DNA of 64,000 nucleotides from Asterias rubens. Its lineage: Eukaryota > Echinodermata > Asteroidea > Forcipulatida > Asteriidae. How positions within the stretch are numbered: position 1 is the first letter of the stretch; each line of letters begins with the position of its first letter. Under the pieces are notes generated by a model. That model saw nothing but the letters and a program-made list of their open reading frames with translations. It was not told where the DNA came from and did not search any database. A program made the position numbers and the translations under genes. Positions 11,701-21,351 of the stretch are shown piece after piece. The DNA is taken from contig NC_047078.1 in assembly GCF_902459465.1 (NCBI RefSeq), forward strand, positions 4,550,333 to 4,614,332, written 5' to 3'.

Positions 11701-11985
11701 CAAATGCACTGGACACTTTTGGTAGTCACTCTAAATAATTATTAGCATACAAACTTACTTGGTGACGAGCAATACGGAGAGCTGCTGATATTATAAGCCA
11801 TTATGAGAAACGGCTTCCTCTAAAGTAGTTTATGAATTTTTTTAAATTTTATTATTGTATCTGAAAAAAATACCCTGCAGGCCTATGTAGCCCTTTTCCA
11901 GCTACTGAAAGCACACACGATAATACTGTGCAAAAAGGGTGTTTTTCTTTCGTTATTTTCTTGCAACTTCGATGACCAATTGAGA
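11701..11985 (+). mobile_element. MITE family A, left part, fused to family B
   Basis: Begins TGCACTGGACACTTTTGGTA and follows family A as far as GATGACCAATTGAG. The sequence then jumps into family B. Confidence 0.7.
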
Positions 11986-12238
11986 ACACCGATCTTTTAC
12001 TTTGCGAACTAATGGTCGGCCATTTTGTGGAGTCAAACATTTGACTCCACAAACTGACTGGCCGACCGTGTTCGTTCACGACGTATAGGAAAACCATTCA
12101 ATTTCGAGGCATGTATGTGAGGATCATCATATTCTACTTTTAAAACATCTTTCTAACCAAATGCATTTTTTTAACAAACTGTTTCCAAACGCTTTTCATG
12201 GACCAACTCGACCGATCCAAGTCAATGTGCCCCTTTAA
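11986..12238 (+). mobile_element. MITE family B, right part
   Basis: From the centre (ATGGTCGGCCATTTTG, GGCCGACCGTGTTCG) to the right end GACCAACTCGACCGATCCAA and TTAA at 12235-12238. It follows the truncated family A copy without a gap. Confidence 0.7.
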
Positions 12239-12271
12239 AACGCAGCCGTATGCCATGGTGTATCCGACATT

Positions 12272-15200
12272 TCACTGACAACCTTCTCCATAGAATGCCC
12301 AATGAGTTTCACCGTTGGAATCCAAGCTAACAAACTTTACATCGTTGTCTTTAATATCGACCGTCTCTGTCAAAATTGCCTCAGAGTTGCCAACTTTCCC
12401 AAATTTGACCTCACCTTTGAGGCACTCAACCCAGAAGTGATGAGTACCATTGAAGTCAAATTGAATGTCGGCCTTCTTGTTCTCAAGTTCAACTGTCGAC
12501 TTGTCTTTGAGTTTCAATGCTGAAAAATAAACAACATTCCTAATATGAATTAATTAATAAAAACCCTTGCATATGACGCAACAGGACCGAAACAGCACCC
12601 CTGCTGAGTTCATTAGACTGGGCCCAGTCTTTATCCACAAGAATAAAGACAGATCATAGTTTTCGTGCTTTTCAGAACCAGTGATTTCATTCGATACATT
12701 GATCTCATTCGTGCAGCAACGTAAACTTTACATTTTCTGCGTCTAGATTTAGATTAATATGTTGTGATGTGAGGTGCGGCTCCATGACAAACATTACCTT
12801 CGACCAATCAAATCACAGATATTATAGAAAGCTTACATTCGCTCGTCTGTATTATGCTTTGAGCGCTGTGTGTTATGTACAGTATACTGTCACTCAGTGT
12901 TGTATGATGACTCTAGTCCAGGGCCTAATTTCATAGAGCTGCTAAGCACAACAATTTGCTTAGCATGAAATTTCTTCCTTGATAAAAACAGGATTAGCAA
13001 CCAAGTGTCTACGTGATTTCCAGGATAAGCAAACAACAGCTGAATACCGGTAACAAGCCATAATGCAACAAATGGAAATCTGGTTAATAATCCTGTTTTT
13101 ATCGAAGAAGAAATTTCATGCTAAGCACATTTTTTGGCTCAGCAGCTGTATGAAATTGGGCTCAGGACTCGGAGTCGGACCCGACCCAAGTGACTCGTGA
13201 CTCGAACTCGGACTCGACACAGGTGACTCGACTACAAGACTGCTTTCATTTGACTGCGTAAAATTGATGTATGTAGGGGAAAGGTGTGGAGATACCACTC
13301 TCTTGCGTTATTCGCGCGCCTCGAAGTGTGACGTCAGATGTTCATGCTAATTAAAGACCTATCTGGGAGCAGTGCGCAGCGTGAACACACATGCTCGTTC
13401 CCACTATTTGACCTCGAAAATGGCGGCAAAACTTTCTTACAAATGTATACAAAAAGTGGAACTTACATAGTTTGTATAGATCTTTACCCTCAAAGTCGTT
13501 GAAACTGAGTTCAACCGAGTCCCCTTTGCTGCTTGTCACCGAGAAATGCAGATTGATCGGATACCCGTCAAACACCCCTACCACTGGTACCCGTCCAGTG
13601 TCAATTTCCGTTCCATGTACTACACACGATGAAGCGGTCGATGACGTCACTATGAAAGAGAAGATAACGAAAAGTTGGCTGTAGGCCTACGCCTTTTACT
13701 CATTTGCGACTTTCTTGGGCTATGTAGACCTACATTTCCCCCGCTTCTTTAAAGGCACTGTGGACACTGTTGGTAATAACTCAAAATATTTTTTAGCACA
13801 AAAACTTACTTGGTAACAAGCAGTGGAGAGCTGATGACAGTATAAAACATTGTGAGAAACGGCTTCCTCTGAAGTAATGTAGTTTTCGAGGAAGAAGTAA
13901 TTTTCCACGAATTTGATTTCGAGATCTCAGAATAAGATTTTGAGGTCTCGAAATCAAGCACCTGAAAGCACAGAACTTCGTGTGACGCAAGGGTGTTTTT
14001 CGTTCACTCTTATCTCGCAACTTCGACGACCAACATGTTTTGTTAATTTATGCATAATGTTAAGACACACCAAGTGACAAGACTGGTCTTTGACAATTTA
14101 CCAATAGTGTCCAGAGCCTTTAAAGTTATTATACACTTCCGGAACAGAAAAAAAAGTTCACAGATTTACAAATAATTTATAGGGTTTACAAAAGGTAATG
14201 GTAAAAGACTTCTCTTGAAATATTATTCCATGAAATGCTTTTCTTTTTGAGAAAACATTCAAACAACTAACAATTCTCGACTACGAGAATTACGGATTTA
14301 TAGTAAACACATGTCATGACACGGCGAAACGTGCGAAAACAAGGGTGGGTTTTCCCGTTATTTACTCCCGACTCCGATGTCCGATTGAGCCTAAATTTCC
14401 ACAGGTTTGTTATTTTATATATAAGTTATGATACACGAAGTGTGGGCCTTGGATAATACTGTTAACCGAAAGTGTCCAATGGCTTTAAAGGATTTAGGTA
14501 CTTTTTGTAACACAAAACATAATGTCCACAGATTTACACTAAACTCACTCAGTTTGAAGAAAATGATGGTAGGCTTTCCATCACTATGTTGTCGGGGTGC
14601 TGTAGTTTCTGAGAAAATGGTTCAAGTCACACAAATTGTTTTGTCTCAGTGAAAAAACCGTATTGACCAGTTATGATAAATAATACCTTAACTGTTAATA
14701 CGTTTTTACATGCTAAAACTGAGACTAATTTCGTGACATTGTTTTACTCAATTCTCAAAAAACTACAGCACCTCGGCAAGTAATAATTTAAGGGAAGCTT
14801 TATTCTTTCTACTTTATCATTATCTTCAAACTGTGTAAGTTTAAAGTCAATCTGTGGACATCGGGTTTTGTCTTACAAAATGTACCCAAACTCTTTAAGG
14901 GGGTATCATACGTTTTTTTGGTAATCACTCGTAATCAATGGCTGGAAGAAAACAAAATGGTTAGAAGCCTACAGCTATAGCAGCTATCAAAATAATCCTT
15001 ATGTGAAACACTTTTAAGTGGTTAAGTAAACATGCCAGATATCAGTTTTATGCCCAAAATTTAAGTCTAAGAAGCATATCCTGTCAGTGTTTTTCAGATT
15101 GTGTAATCCTACTGGGAATTCTTCCTCTGTTGACGTTTTTAAAATAAAAATAAAAAAATCGAATGACTTACCAGAAGTCATGGGTTCATTCGGTTGACTG

Positions 15201-16309
15201 TTGACCTTCTCGGGACGCTCGGTTGCACCAATCAGCTCGCGTGGGTTGACCACGGGACGTCCATTTCCACCAATGAGAACCTCGTAAGGCTTGGCGACGG
15301 GTCTGACGTTCAGACCTCCCAGGCGGGTCTCGCCGCATTCGCAGGGATCCTTCAAAGGCATTGTCCAGCCGAATGGCTGGTCAGAACCAGGGCGGGGTTC
15401 CTGCCCAACATAGCACACACAGTCATCGCGATCGTCGGCTGAAATAAATAAATAAGTCAACACAAATTGATGTTACATTTGCATTGGGGATAGATTCATT
15501 TTGTTTTACCCATTTATACACCGAATAGCACTGTATACTCAGTTCTGTGACAGGAATCACAGGCACATTACTAGGGATGGGATTCGAACCCACGACCCTT
15601 GCGGTTCTAGAGCAGTGTCATTCCAACTTGACCATCGAGACTCCGGTAGCTAGCGGCGGTAATTATGCTCTTTTACAGAACTCGGGAAAGTAAATAATAA
15701 AACCATGTTAAAGACACTGTACACTATTGGCACTTGTCAAAGACAAGTGTTCTTACTTGGTGTATCCCATCATATACATAAAATATTAAACCTGTGAAAA
15801 TCTGGGCTCAATCGGTCATCGAAGTTGCGAGAAAATGATGAAAGAAAAAACTTCGTTGTTGGACTAATTTGTGTGCTTTCAGATAGGAATAAAACAAGAA
15901 GTCTTTTGTTATTTTAGTGAGAAATCACCTCTTTCTCAAAAACTACGTTACTTCAGAGGGAGTCGTTTCCCACAATGTGTTATACTATCAACAGCTCTCC
16001 AATGCTCGTCACCAAGTCAATTTTTAAGATAATATTTGTTTTGAGTAATGTACCTTCCCTTTAAAGGAATCCCTTTAAAAAAAAAACCCATTAATTTGTT
16101 TTAACAAACTCCCCATGTTTTTGATAAAGATCTTGCCATTGCAATATTATTTGTTATTAAATCATTTGGTTAAATATGTTGTTTAATGATTTTAATACTT
16201 AATACTTTAATGTCACAGACAAAAGGGGAAAATAATTGGTGAACCTACCATAAGTTGATAACCAAGTTGCAAGCAGCAATGCTGAAGCAAGATGGCCGAA
16301 GTACATCAT
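12272..16309 (-). CDS. Secreted protein with C-terminal FAMeT-like domain (PF12248-type), 252 aa
   Basis: Four exons on the minus strand: 16309-16249, 15438-15172, 13649-13467 and 12519-12272. All introns are phase 1 with GT..AG ends, and the joined frame of 759 nt is open to a TGA-type stop at 12272-12274. Exon 1 encodes a clean signal peptide of 20 residues starting MMYFGHL. Exon 2 has four cysteines (C-x-C pairs), followed by a Pro/Gly-rich stretch with PYEVLIGGNG. Exons 3-4 form a beta-rich region ending in HHFWVECLKGEVKFGKVG, then VKFVSLDS and HWAFYGEG. This FW...G.v.fGk.G...W.fy pattern is how I recognise the farnesoic acid O-methyltransferase-like domain (PF12248). Despite its name, that domain is usually found in extracellular invertebrate proteins and is not shown to be an enzyme. 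The gene is probably secreted from the cell. The introns are loaded with MITEs. Gene structure confidence is high; domain assignment is moderate. Confidence 0.72.
12920..13163 (+). mobile_element. MITE family H copy
   Basis: Palindromic element with ends AATTTCATAGAGCTGCTAAG and its complement GCAGCTGTATGAAATTGGGC. The interior GATAAAAACAGGATTAGCAA is mirrored by AATCCTGTTTTTATCGAAGA. Confidence 0.85.
13749..14123 (+). mobile_element. MITE family A, first of a three-element chain
   Basis: TTAA 13749-13752 and 14120-14123. Intact termini AGGCACTGTGGACACTG and GTGTCCAGAGCCT. Lies in intron 2 of the FAMeT-like gene. Confidence 0.9.
14120..14488 (+). mobile_element. MITE family C, second of the chain
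   Basis: Shares TTAA 14120-14123 with the family A copy and TTAA 14485-14488 with the next one. Blocks CATGTCATGACACGGCGAAA and CACGAAGTGTGGGCCTTGGA match the copy at 9219. Confidence 0.9.
14485..14898 (+). mobile_element. MITE family D, third of the chain
   Basis: Begins at the TTAA that ends the family C copy: AGGATTTAGGTACTTTTTG. Ends AAAATGTACCCAAACTCT at TTAA 14895-14898. Confidence 0.9.
15556..15650 (-). mobile_element. tRNA-derived SINE fragment
   Basis: The minus strand reads GTCTCGATGGTCAAGTTGG (A-box-like) and then GTGGGTTCGAATCCC (B-box), with only a poor anticodon stem. It is tRNA-like but not a functional tRNA. Confidence 0.55.
15708..16064 (-). mobile_element. MITE family A copy
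   Basis: TTAA ends. Opens AGACACTGTACACTATTGGC, with CAATCGGTCATCGAAGTTGC and TTACTTCAGAGGGAGTCG. The central hairpin is reduced. Confidence 0.85.
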
Positions 16310-16527
16310 TGTGCGTCAACTATACTGAGATATCCAATCACAATTTTAACTTGTTGTGCGGCTACTAGCACCGAACACATCGGGCTCTTCTTCTTTGATG
16401 TTTTTCTTCTTTTATAATATAACAAAAAATCACTATTGATTTTTAATCCTCTTTAAATGACGTCATAGCTTGGTGAATTTCGTTTAAAGAAAATAAATCT
16501 TCTCGAAATAATTAGGTCCACGAAGCC

Positions 16528-16911
16528 TTAAAGACCCTGCGACAATGGTAATTGTCAAAGACAGTCTTCTCACTTGGCAGGTGTATCTCAATATATGCAT
16601 AAAGCAACAACCCGTGAAAATTTGAGCTCAATTGGTCGTCGAAGTTGCGAGATATTTATGATAGAAAAAACACATTGTCTCACGAAGTTGTGTGCTTTCA
16701 GATGCTAGATTTCGAGACCTCAAATTCTAAACTTGAGGTCTCGAAATCAAATTCGTTGGAAATTTGCTTTTCTCGAAAACTACGTTACTTCAGAGGGAGC
16801 CGTTTCTCACAATGTTTTAAACTATCAACAGCTCCCCGTTACTCAACACTAAATAAGATTTTATGCTAATAATTATTTTGAGCAATAACCAAAAGTGTCC
16901 AGTGTCTTTAA
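16528..16911 (-). mobile_element. MITE family A copy
   Basis: TTAA ends at 16528 and 16908. The central hairpin CGAGACCTCA...TGAGGTCTCG is intact. Confidence 0.9.
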
Positions 16912-17093
16912 GTTGCCTGCTATGGTTTGAGGGACGTTTCCTTTGTGACAACGGTCAATGCCGCGTGGGTATCTACTTCATCTTTAATTCCATACAGGTT
17001 TCTATAAAAAAAAAGGTTTTTAATAATGACCTGATTTGATGACGGCATTGGGCCTTGGCAGATAATTAATTGAAAATAGACTAATATATCTTT

Positions 17094-17460
17094 TTAAAGG
17101 CATGGACACTATTGGTAATTGTCAAAGACCAGTCTTCTCACTTGGTGTATCTCAACATTATGCATAAAATGACAAACCTGTGAACATTTGAGCTCAATTG
17201 GTCGTCGAAGTTGCGAGATAATAATGAAAGAAAAAACACCCTTGTCTTTCTGATGCTTGATTTCGAGACCTCAAATTCTAAACTTGAGGTCTCGAAATCA
17301 AATTCGTGGAAAATTACTTCTTTCTCGAAAACTGTTACTTCAGAGGGAGCCGTTTCTCACAATGTTTTATACTACCAACCTCTCCCCATTACTCGTTACC
17401 AAGTAAGGTTTTATGCTAATAATTATTTTGAGTAATTACCAATAGTGTCCACTGCCTTAA
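17094..17460 (-). mobile_element. MITE family A copy, chained
   Basis: Right end TTAA 17457-17460 is shared with an oppositely oriented copy. Confidence 0.9.
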
Positions 17461-17841
17461 AGGCATGGACACTATTGGTAATTACTCAAAATAAATATAA
17501 GCATGAAACCTTACTTGGTTACGAGCAATGAAGAGTTGTTGTTAGTAAAAAAACATTGTGAGAAACGGCTCCCTCTGAAGTAACATTGTTTTCGAGAAAG
17601 AATTATCCACTAAAATATTTGAAATTGATTTAGAGACCCCAGAATTAGATTTTGGAGATGTCCCGAAATCAAGCATCTGAAAGCACACTTCGTGTGACAT
17701 TATTTTTCTTCGATTATTATCTCGCAACTTTGACGACCAGTTGAGTTCAAATTTTCACAGGTTTTATATTTTGTGCATGTTGAAATACTTAAGTAAGAAG
17801 ACTGGTCTTCGACAATTACCAAATGTGTCCACTGTCTTTAA
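17457..17841 (+). mobile_element. MITE family A copy, chained, opposite orientation
   Basis: Starts AGGCATGGACACTATTGGTA. The 5-prime 20 bp mirror the end of the previous copy, so the pair forms a large palindrome of about 750 bp. Confidence 0.9.
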
Positions 17842-18119
17842 TTATAAAATCTAAACAAGGCCGGAATTCCGTATAATGGTCAGGATTCTGTTGATCTTTT
17901 CTTCGTTAAAGCACACATACCTTTATTTGATAACAAAGGAAACTCTTCTTCAACTTTCATCAGTATATCATATTACAATGAACAATGTTATTTTCTACAA
18001 AATATAAATTATTACAATACATTACTGTAAAAGTTTCTGAAGTTCATTTATGGATGGAATCAGTCTTGACAATTATGGCAGGAAATCAATTCGTTAGTAT
18101 TTAACACACCTTTGGGAAC

Positions 18120-18690
18120 CTTACGGCAGCTTACTTTACAGTTCTAATCCCAACCATAACCCCAATCATCAACTCCCGTTAACATTCCAACACTTACCCC
18201 AAGCCCACAAATATCAAATCCATACCCCTAATTTATAATTTCTACTCCAGTGAAAACCATAATTCAAAACTCTTATCAGACCCCAACCCTTCCCCCAAAC
18301 TCTTTGATCCCCAGCCCTTACCCCAACTCTACGATACACCAACCCGAACCCCATCTCTTTTATAGCAAACCCGAGCCCCTACCCTTGTTTGAACACCATC
18401 CCCCATCAACCTTAACCATAACCATGTTCCCAACTCTAACTTAAACACAAGCCTGTATGCTTCGTTTTTGAAATGGCAAGGGCACCAAGGCATTTTCTCC
18501 TTGGTAAAGGGCACCCAAGGAGGAAATTGTGAATGTCTACTGCCAGAGCATTTCAAGGGCACCAAGGCAATGACCAGGGGGGGCATGGAGGCAATCGCCT
18601 TCTTGAAGTATCAGACCCGAAAACAGCACCCTAACCCAACCAAAGCTGAAACCCTGACCCTTTCCATAACCCCATTCATATTAAATACAT
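18120..18690 (+). repeat. G-poor, C-rich tract with degenerate AACCC units, split by a family U repeat
   Basis: 18120-18440 and 18615-18680 are composed of CCCCAAC, ACCCTAACCC and CCATAACCCC type units with very little G. The interruption 18450-18612 is a member of family U. Confidence 0.6.
18450..18612 (+). repeat. Repeat family U copy
   Basis: TGCTTCGTTTTTGAAATGGC, GGCATTTTCTCCTTGGTAAA, GAGCATTTCAAGGGCACC and GGCATGGAGGCAATCGCCTT. The same blocks recur at 54140-54316 and 40152-40420. Confidence 0.75.
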
Positions 18691-18840
18691 TTATATTTAC
18701 ATGGCTGCCACTAATTTTCTTAATTTAGTATGATAAACAGCAACAAAGCACTTTCAATTGCAGTTAATACTTTCCTTTCAAAAGTAATTATTAGTTAAAA
18801 TTACACATACCAGCAAGATACTGATGTTCTGGACGGAATA

Positions 18841-18999
18841 AAGGCTCGGTCACACAGCTAGGCCTCGATAACGAGAACGAAAACGAGAATGTTAACAATG
18901 CATGCCCTTGATTGGTTGAATGAGTGTGCGCGAATTGTGCGAGGAGCAATTCAATCAATCGAATACGTTCGTTATCTCTGCAGTGTGACTCGTCCTTAA
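18841..18999 (+). mobile_element. MITE family G copy
   Basis: Ends AAGGCTCGGTCACAC and GCAGTGTGACTCGTCCTT. Interior: CGATAACGAGAACG, ATTGGTTGAATGAGTGTG, ATTCAATCAATCGAA. It runs directly into a family A copy at TTAA 18996-18999. Confidence 0.8.
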
Positions 19000-19376
19000 A
19001 GTAGACACTATTGGTAAATGTCAAAGACACGTCTTCTCACTTGGTGTATCTCAACATATGCATAAAATAACAAACCTGTGAACATTTGAGCTCAATTGGT
19101 AGTCGGAGTTGCGAGATAATAAAGAAAAAAAAACACCCTTGTCACATGAAGTTGTCTGCTTTCAGATGCTTGATTTCGAGACCGCAAATTCTAAACTTGA
19201 GGTTTCGAAATCAATTTCGTGGAAAATTACTTCTTTCTCGAAAACTACGTCACTCCAGAGGGAGCCGTTTCTCACAATGTTTTATACTATCAACCTCTCC
19301 CCATTACTCATTACCAAGTAAGGTTTTATGCTTATAATTAATTTGAGTAATTACCAATAGTGTCCACTGCCTTTAA
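18996..19376 (-). mobile_element. MITE family A copy
   Basis: TTAA ends. Right terminus CAATAGTGTCCACTGCCT. Confidence 0.9.
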
Positions 19377-19604
19377 GCCTGTTAAATATCTTCTAATCAC
19401 AACTCTAAAAGCTCTTAAAATACATTGCAGATTCATTAAATGCTGGTATGGAATATAAATGCTGATTAAAAGTATTGCAATGTACAAAGGCATTTGTTTG
19501 ATACATGTATATTTACAATGGACGGTTATAGTAATTGAATAATACATATTATGGTAATATAAATATTTATACAAATAGTTAGTTAGAGTCACTTTTTTAA
19601 AATA

Positions 19605-19850
19605 CAGGGCCAAATTTCATAGAGCTGCTAAGCACAAAAATTTGCTTAGCATGAAATTCTTGCCTTAATTAAAACCGGATAACCAGCAAAATTTCCGCGT
19701 GGTTTTCAGGATGAGCAAACAACAGCTGAATACCAGTAACAAGCAATATGCAACAAATGGACATTTTGGTTGGTAATCCTGTTTTTATCAAGGAAGAAAT
19801 TTCATGCTTAGCTAACTTGGTGGCTTAGCAGCTCTTTGAAATTGGGCCCT
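19605..19850 (+). mobile_element. MITE family H copy
   Basis: AGGGCCAAATTTCATAGAG on the left, CTTTGAAATTGGGCCCT on the right, with the mirrored CAGGAT and AAATTTCATGC blocks. Confidence 0.85.
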
Positions 19851-20299
19851 GGTTGAAGATCTTCCTCTCCCTGCCATTTTGAAAAACAAGCAAGCAAGCA
19901 CACGCTCTCGAGTCGAGTGGCTATATACATAGATAGTGCATTGTGTGGACGACATTTCAGGTGCAAGGTGGCAAACACGAACGGCAAAAAAAAAAACGAC
20001 AAGAAAATTTTGTACGGCTATTTCATATGGATTTTGCCAGATCAATTACAAAATATGATTGGTTTACTCCTCAATATGGGTATAAAATTCATAAACGAAA
20101 AAAAAAAAAATTAACTGTTTAAAAATGTTACCAAGCAATAACAATGTTGAGTGGTGGTTTTTTGTCATGTGGTAGCTTTTCAAGACCAACATCTCGAAGC
20201 TTTTTGGAAGAATTTTCTTCTTTCACAAAACTCAGACCACAACATTCAGAATTGAACCACTGTTTGAACCATGTCTGGCAAGGAATCACCAAGAAATAA

Positions 20300-20650
20300 C
20301 TAAAGTCCTTTTCACACGCCAAGTCTGCAACTCTCATCCGTGGAAGATACCCCTCCTGGGGTTAAGAGGTCAAGTGTGAAAAGGGCACCAGGACTTTGTT
20401 AACCCCACGGTTACCCCGGCACACTTTCACACTGTCCCCGCCTAGATCCTTCCACAGGGTTCCGAATGAAGATTTAACAAAAAATACCCTAGGTTTTTAC
20501 TGATTACACCTACTCTGGAGTAGGTTTGGCTGTTCCCCAGGGTACGCCCGTTTGCCGGGGAAGACCAAGGGAATATCTGGGCCAATTTTCATGAAGCTCT
20601 TTCGCAGAAAATACTGCTTAACAATTTCTTTGCTAAGCAAAAAGGTCCGC
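20300..20650 (+). mobile_element. Debris of CCTTTTCACAC MITE and of family H
   Basis: AAGTCCTTTTCACACG (20306) and GTGTGAAAAGGG...GGACTTT (20373-20395) form inverted ends of about 95 bp. 20579-20645 is a family H end (AATTTTCATGAAGCTCTTTC). Confidence 0.5.
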
Positions 20651-21124
20651 CTTTTAATATTGCATTAGGTTTCAAACTCAAGTTTTCATCTACGCTGATT
20701 TTTCAACTCCTTTTCCTTCTCTTGTTTGCCTAGGGACGACCCTTTGGAATAGAGTAATGTAAAAACGGCTTTACTGACGGAAAAAAAGTTAATGCCCTTC
20801 ACGTCTTGGGGTATGCCAATTATTCCGGGGAAGACTGAGGTGTAGACTTGGGAAAAGCGAATATTATAATATTTATGAATTGTTACAATTTTGGGGGGCT
20901 AATCATCCTTATTCACAGCTACATGTAAGAGCTGAATTGCGAAGGACGCGGCTGCAACGTGTTCGAGAAGCAGGCATGCAAGGGCGCCTTTGGCTGCCAA
21001 CCACATCTACCCATTATGACCACGGAGCAAAGCCAAAATCGAAAGTGTTTGACTTTTCCTGAGGCAGGAAAACCGGATGGTCTTGAAAACCCTCGTGGCA
21101 CAGCAGAGAACCAACGCACAACTC

Positions 21125-21216
21125 AACTCACATATGGTCCTGGCCGGGAATCGAACCGGGTCACTTTGGTGAGAGGTGATCGCATTTACGTACAAGCCAA
21201 CTATGCCACCCTCTAG
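21125..21216 (-). mobile_element. tRNA-derived SINE head
   Basis: Minus strand GGTGGCATAGTTGGCTTGTA (A-box) followed by CACCTCTCACCAAAG and CCGGTTCGATTCCCGGCC, a good T-arm. The anticodon stem-loop is not canonical. Confidence 0.6.
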
Positions 21217-21351
21217 TGTGAAAAGGCTGAGGGTTGTTCCTGGGGGCAACCACGAGGAATACAGCATTGTGAAAAGAGTTTTACTCATGGAAACAGTCGA
21301 CGCCCTTCAAGGAAACAGTCGACGCCCCTAATGGAAACTGGCAACGCCCCT

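Noticed and set aside
15194..15442. Plus-strand frame of 82 codons
   Set aside because: Antisense to exon 2 of the FAMeT-like gene, whose minus-strand frame has a signal-peptide exon and matching phases.
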